This document shows, one piece after another, positions 59,371 to 64,000 of a stretch of DNA of 64,000 bases. Positions within the stretch are counted from its first letter, which is position 1. Each line of letters starts with the position of its first letter. A program made the translations under genes and the position numbers. This DNA is from Boesenbergia rotunda (Eukaryota > Streptophyta > Magnoliopsida > Zingiberales > Zingiberaceae): contig JAGFNQ010005243.1 in the NCBI GenBank assembly GCA_024364735.1, positions 62,001 to 126,000 of the forward strand, given 5' to 3'. The notes under the pieces were generated by a model, which saw only the letters and a list, made by a program, of their open reading frames with translations, ran no database searches and had not been told where the DNA came from.

Positions 59371-59439
59371 ATCATACTTAACATCATCATTATGCCTTAA
59401 AGGCATGAACCTTAACTTCATTCTTCACTTTCATTCTTA

Positions 59440-59710
59440 GACATGGCATCATTTTCATTCTTAACATGGCATCATTTTCATTCTTAAACATGACATCATT
59501 TCCATTCTTAAACATGACATCATTTTCATTCTTAAACATGGCATCATTTTCATTCTTAAACATAAACGTAACATACTTAACATGACATCATTTTCATTCT
59601 TAGACATGGCACCATTTCCATTCTTAAACATGGCATCATTTTCATTCTTAACATGGCATCATTTTCATTCTTAAACATAACGTAACATACTTAACATGGC
59701 ATCATTCATA
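59440..59710. repeat. CATCATTTTCATTCTTAA tandem repeats
   Basis: About nine degenerate units of roughly 28 bp (ACATGGCATCATTTTCATTC) in solo LTR 4. Confidence 0.8.
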
Positions 59711-59875
59711 TCATGAACCTAACATATCATAGCATCATTTTTATCGTGATCATAACCCTATCATTCTTATCATGACATCATTCATATCCTGAACATAAAC
59801 TTATCATACTTATCATGGCAACACATAAACATGTACTTGAAGTTAAAGGCTCAACCCTAACCCTTGGGTCCTTGA

Positions 59876-60600
59876 GGTTGGCCGAAACATATGGGGTCTC
59901 TAGGGTAATCCAAAAATTCCCAGAAATTATACTTAACCTCCACACATCATAAGGGAACATAAATTAACATTATCATGATTTTTGGCTTAATTATAGGCCT
60001 TTAAATCATGGTGGCCGAAACCCTTATACTTAGGGTTCTTAGTTTTGTTTCTTTCATGTTGGCCGAAACCCTAGGGTGTCCTAGGGTACTCCAAAAATTC
60101 CCAAAAATTATACTTAACCTATAAACATCATAAGGGAACATTAAATAATATTATCAAGATTTTTGGAATAATTATAGACCTGTAAATCATGGTGGCCGAA
60201 ACCCTTAAACTTAGGGTTCTTAGTTTTGTTTCTTTCATGTTGGCCGAAACCCTAGGGTGTCCTAGGGTACTCCAAAAATTCCCAAAAATTATACTTAACC
60301 TCTACACATCATAAGGGAACATTAAATAATATTATCAAGATTTTTGGAATAATTATAGACCTGTAAATCATGGTGGCCGAAACCCTTAAACTTAGGGTTC
60401 TTAGTTTTGTTTCTTTCATGTTGGCCGAAACCCTAGGGTGTCCTAGGGTACTCCAAAAATTCCCAAAAATTATACTTAACCTATATACATCATAAGGGAA
60501 CATTAAATAACATTATCATGATTTTTAGCATAATTATAGACCTGTAAATCATGGTGGACGAAACCCTTAAGCATGAGGGTCTTGGTTTTCTTTCCTTTCA
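59876..60600. repeat. Four-copy tandem repeat with 181-bp unit
   Basis: ATCATGGTGGCCGAAACCC occurs at 60005, 60186, 60367 and (as GTGGACG) 60548, exactly 181 bp apart. The GGCCGAAAC phrase at 59879 extends the array one unit to the left. The two central units are nearly identical. Confidence 0.92.
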
Positions 60601-61879
60601 ACATCAAATTCGAAAACTAACCAATATATCATGCTAAAAATCATGGAAATCATAGGGAACTATTATACCACAGGTGAGGGAGTCTTACCTTGGGGTTTCT
60701 TGATTTTTAGACCTTAGATGGGAAGAAGAAGGAAGACTTGTTGTCTCTTGATCACCCCTAGCCTTGGAACCTTAGGAAACCTTTAGATCTTGGTGGTAGG
60801 ACCTTCTTGTGGAGTTTTCCCAAGGGAAAATCTCCCTTGTAGATTTCGTCTAGGATGAGAAAGGAGGAAGAGAATGCAATTGATGGAGAGAAGAGAATAA
60901 CTCCCAAAACCCCCCTCTTTATAACCCATTAAGGTGGTGAATGAAGAGTCTCTCCATGACTCTTCATCTTCTTCTTAATATCAACTTATATCCACTTCAT
61001 TTCCTCATAGAAATCCCTTGCTAGGTGAGTTGGTTATGGCTTACATGGTTGTACAAGAGGTCCAAGGTTCAATCCTTGGTTCATGCACCTTTATTTTTAT
61101 TTTATTTTCATTTCATTTATTTTCTTATTTCTATTTCTTAAATTCCGAAAATCCCCCTAAAATAACCCATAATTATGCCAATATTCCTAAATAAAATTCT
61201 TTTATATTTATATTAATTTTACCTAATTAATATCCATTTTTGGAGCCCATTTACAGCTCATTGGTACTTAGTTTTCTCAATTTAAATGAGAAAACATGGA
61301 TTTTCTAGGCCTAAGTTCTCCTTAATATTTCTAGGTCCCTTGGAAAATTATTTAAACATGCTTAATATTTTAAGAAAATATTAAGACAATTTTTTGCGTC
61401 GTTACACAGACTGACTTGGGTGCCCGTGTGTTCAAACTTTATCAAAAACTAGCCGTTCAACGACCATTGCGATGTGGATAAGCCTTAACCACGTGTCAGG
61501 CGCTTGCATGCACTCGAGCGCCCGAGAAGCACTATATTAGCACTTCGATAAACATTCACAGGAGCTATAAATAGACCCCTGAACTGAGTTCGTTCATTCA
61601 ATCCAATTGTACATGAATTATGTTCTAGTTTTCTTTGACTTTCTGAGTTAAAGTTTATATAAGATGCTTCTCTGCCCTAAGGAGTACATCTAGAGAACGA
61701 GCTTTTTTTTGTCTTAGATTAGCAATCTTCCTGGTTGCAAACCAAGTAATTAGTTGTGCCTCTTGTCTTATTTTTGCTATTATTTATTTGTTTTATTGTT
61801 TTTCTTCTTGATTAACCTCTATCTTTGTTAGTAAGACAAAAGATTAGTTTTTATTGCCGATTCGTACGATCCCAACAAG

Positions 61880-61891
61880 TGATATTAGAGC
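61880..61891 (+). other. Degraded primer binding site of copia H
   Basis: TGATATTAGAGC follows the LTR and differs from TGGTATCAGAGC at two positions. Confidence 0.6.
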
Positions 61892-61924
61892 CAAGATACT
61901 CCAGAAGGACAAATCACCATCTAA

Positions 61925-62990
61925 AACAATGACGAAATGGTCCGACTAATCATCTAGCCGCCAAACTTCTAGGGGAAATTCGGAATGTGGAAAAAGTAAA
62001 TGCAGGTATTTTTTAAAATAGATTTTGAATTATTATTAATAATGAAAAATGATTTTGTAGTTCCTAAATACGACGAAGGTAAGGACAAAGAAGAAAACCT
62101 ATAGACAAAGAAGGAGCAAGCGGAGTTTGTGGTAAACGGGAAAGTAGAATTTCATCTGCTAACCATTCTATTGTTGCAAGAAGTCAACCGCATCAGAACC
62201 TACAAATCAGCAAAGAAACTTTGAAAAAAGATCTTGGAACTCCACGAAGATACTTCTGAAACTAAACTGGTGAAACATGATATTCTCCACAATCAACTCA
62301 GCAACCTCTGAATGGGAGAAAAGGAATCAGTTGCCTAACTGCATGCCAAAATCAAAGAGATGATGATGAGACTTAAAAGCATTGGAGAAACGGTAACAAG
62401 TCGTGACATACAAAGGTATGCCTTAAATGTCTTCCCGAGGACCATGGATTAGACTTCCGTAATCGATGCGTACTATATTTCTAAGGATCTTAAGGTAAGT
62501 ACCTTAGAATAATTATTTTCAACTTTAAAATTTCATGAGTCTCGGTGCACAAGAAAAATTCAAAAATGGATAATATTGTCTTAAGCACAAGGAAGATCCA
62601 ACACGAGGAGGAATCTTCAACAGATGAAGAAGAAATGACATACATAGTAAGGAAACTATCTAAATATTTTAAATATAAAAGATTTAATAAAATGCAGGGT
62701 AAGAGATGCTCCCCAAAGCAAAGAAAGATCTGCTACTATAATTGTGAGGAAGAAGGGCATATCAAGGAGAACTGCCCAAGGCTAAAGGTAAATAAGGCAA
62801 AACATAAGAATCTGAAGGCCACATGTGACGAATCATCATCATATGTGTTCGATCTCAAGGAACATGCCGGACTAGCACTGATGGTCACCCACCTAAAAGA
62901 AAGCATAGATGAAGGGGGAATCACATCGAAGAAAGTAGTGATGAGGGGGGGGGGGCTTCGGACTTTGAATATGATATGGTAAGTGAGGTA
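61925..62990 (+). pseudogene. gag: SIRE-type copia Gag, broken (element H)
   Basis: The region 61940-62540 is gag-like in a frame with several stops (FGMWKK, LKSIGETVTSRDIQRYALNVFPR, YYISKDLKVSTLE). The open part 62545-62982 holds an acidic linker (HEEESSTDEEE), a basic stretch and a zinc knuckle reading CYYNCEEEGHIKENC. The first Cys of the CCHC pattern is Tyr, with a Cys one residue further upstream, so zinc binding is doubtful. In the family this domain packages element RNA. A run of eight or more G at about 62946 coincides with the end of the frame. Confidence 0.75.
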
Positions 62991-63770
62991 TGTCTTCTAG
63001 CTCCCGATCATCTCTATTATGGTATTAAATCAATGACCATGCCCTTATGTAAATTGAAATTTAAGAATGTTAAGTTATAAAGGAAATTAGCTCTGAATGC
63101 CCATTAGAGATATATGATAAGCTAAAACTTGAAAATTAGAGATTAAGAGAATAAATAGAAACTTTAGAAAAGAAATGTGCTGTATGCTCAAATAAATTTC
63201 AAAAGCAAACTTTCATGGAAGACTTAACTGGTATCTTAGAAATCACAAGGACCCAATTGCAATAGTGCCCAAAAGTTATGTTCCTTCGAAATATTTAATA
63301 AATCTTGTTGGTAGGAATTTATCTTGGATCCTGAAGACTGTACTAAAATTTTAAATTATTTTTAATAATAATTAATATTTTTTCCATAATTGTTAATTAA
63401 TACTTTATTTGCCATCTTTTTGAAATTTTTGTTAGAATATATAATTATTACAGAAAATTTAGTTTTGATTTTTTTGATAGAGTTTCACTGTGATTTATTC
63501 ATAAATTTTTTTCCCAAAATTTTTTGACTGTTAAATAAACTTTTATAAATTTTCATTCAAAAATTAATTTTTAAAAATACTTAAAAAATTAATTTTCAGC
63601 AAATTCCATTTTTTGGGATCTTTGGAATATCTTTTGAATGTTAATTTTTTTTAAAATTTATTGAGTTGAAATCCAATTTTAAAATTATCTTTTCAATGAT
63701 TATCAATTCTGAATTCAAAATTATTTTCTTATAGTTAAAAAGGTTATTTTACTTTAGCAATTTTTATATA
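62991..63770 (+). other. Degraded post-gag region of copia H
   Basis: Contains a remnant of the gag coiled-coil region (about 63060-63250) and then AT-rich sequence with no recognisable protease or pol. Confidence 0.45.
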
Positions 63771-63777
63771 AAGATAA

Positions 63778-63870
63778 ACAACAACAACAACCAAGCCTTA
63801 TCCCACTAGGTGAGGTCGGCTATATGAATCCTTCTATGTCATAAGGCTATGTCCCCTGTTATATCATCAT
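63778..63870 (-). mobile_element. SINE-like 3' end (Au-SINE-like)
   Basis: On the minus strand the phrase TAGTGGGATAAGGCTTGG followed by TTGTTGTTGTTG matches the widespread plant SINE 3' end as I remember it. The tail is at 63778-63792. The 5' promoter part (A and B boxes) is not evident, so it is a fragment. Confidence 0.5.
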
Positions 63871-64000
63871 CTATATTTAAATAAAATTTATCTTGTTTTA
63901 TTATTGTCGACCAATTTTTACAGAGATAAAACTACTAAATTTCCAACTTAAATAAAAATTTGATTATTGTTCGACCAAGAGATAATTTTTATAATTTTTT

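Larger units (their letters stand above)
57860..61406 (-). mobile_element. Solo LTR 4, TGTAACG-type gypsy
   Basis: TGTAACGCCC to GCGTCGTTACA with the perfect duplication cagac (57855-57859 and 61407-61411). 3547 bp. A minus-strand TATA box (TATAAAG) lies at 60917-60923. It is related throughout to solo LTR 3, but longer because of internal tandem duplications (59061-59370 and 59876-60600). Confidence 0.87.
57640..61877 (+). repeat. 5' LTR of copia element H, split by solo LTR 4
   Basis: The right end (GATCCCAACA, 61877) is followed by a primer site. The left end could not be fixed (57640-57816; TGTTGACCAG at 57816 is one candidate). Without solo LTR 4 the LTR contains GGGCGCCC-type words (57827-57858 and 61417-61535) just upstream of a TATA box (TATAAATA, 61566-61573). 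Confidence 0.65.

Overview
This window is plant nuclear DNA, almost certainly intergenic retrotransposon-rich DNA from a large genome. The evidence is Ty1/copia elements with primer sites matching initiator Met-tRNA, Ty3/gypsy elements of Tat type, a CACTA transposon with a transposase-associated domain, and one plant-type extracellular leucine-rich-repeat (LRR) gene. A monocot is plausible, but I cannot name the species. I see one credible host gene, a DRT100-like LRR protein at 54162-55289 (+). Nearly everything else is nested, mostly dead, transposable elements. Several are bounded here to the base by 5-bp target-site duplications (TSDs).

Layout. 1-2116 is a minus-strand Tat-type gypsy LTR and its 3' noncoding region. 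It is split by a solo LTR (2117-12170, TSD aaatc). That solo LTR holds a 3'-truncated copia element (2936 to about 11500; gag, protease, integrase), whose 5' LTR is itself split by another solo LTR (3116-5394, TSD atcac). 12386-24314 is a gag-only copia element (TSD aaaat) carrying two more TGTAACG-type solo LTRs (16714-18802, TSD cttgt; 19933-23118, TSD aagct). 24362-26331 is a further solo LTR. 26332-32279 holds remnants: a gypsy integrase C-terminus with a 119-bp tandem duplication, a gypsy LTR, and a copia RNase H plus 3' LTR. 33864-35647 is a solo LTR (TSD ttttc). 36198-36532 is a long foldback element.

36864-53827 is one 17-kb Tat-type gypsy element (TSD aaatt) with two LTRs, broken gag and protease, no reverse transcriptase, an 81-83-bp satellite-like array, and an antisense gene with two probable short introns. 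It contains a solo copia LTR (39045-40383, TSD aggaa) and a composite insertion (45174 to about 50598) that splits the antisense gene. The LRR gene begins about 330 bp beyond this element's 3' LTR. A CACTA element starts at 56023, about 730 bp downstream of the gene. The CACTA is interrupted by a copia element, whose LTR carries a fourth TGTAACG-type solo LTR (57860-61406, TSD cagac). The window ends in degraded copia gag and a SINE-like tail.

The most unusual pattern is that most LTR families here carry a cluster of short palindromic words. The word differs between families and usually sits just upstream of the TATA box. One family shows a compensated change in both arms of its word. I found no new protein-coding system.
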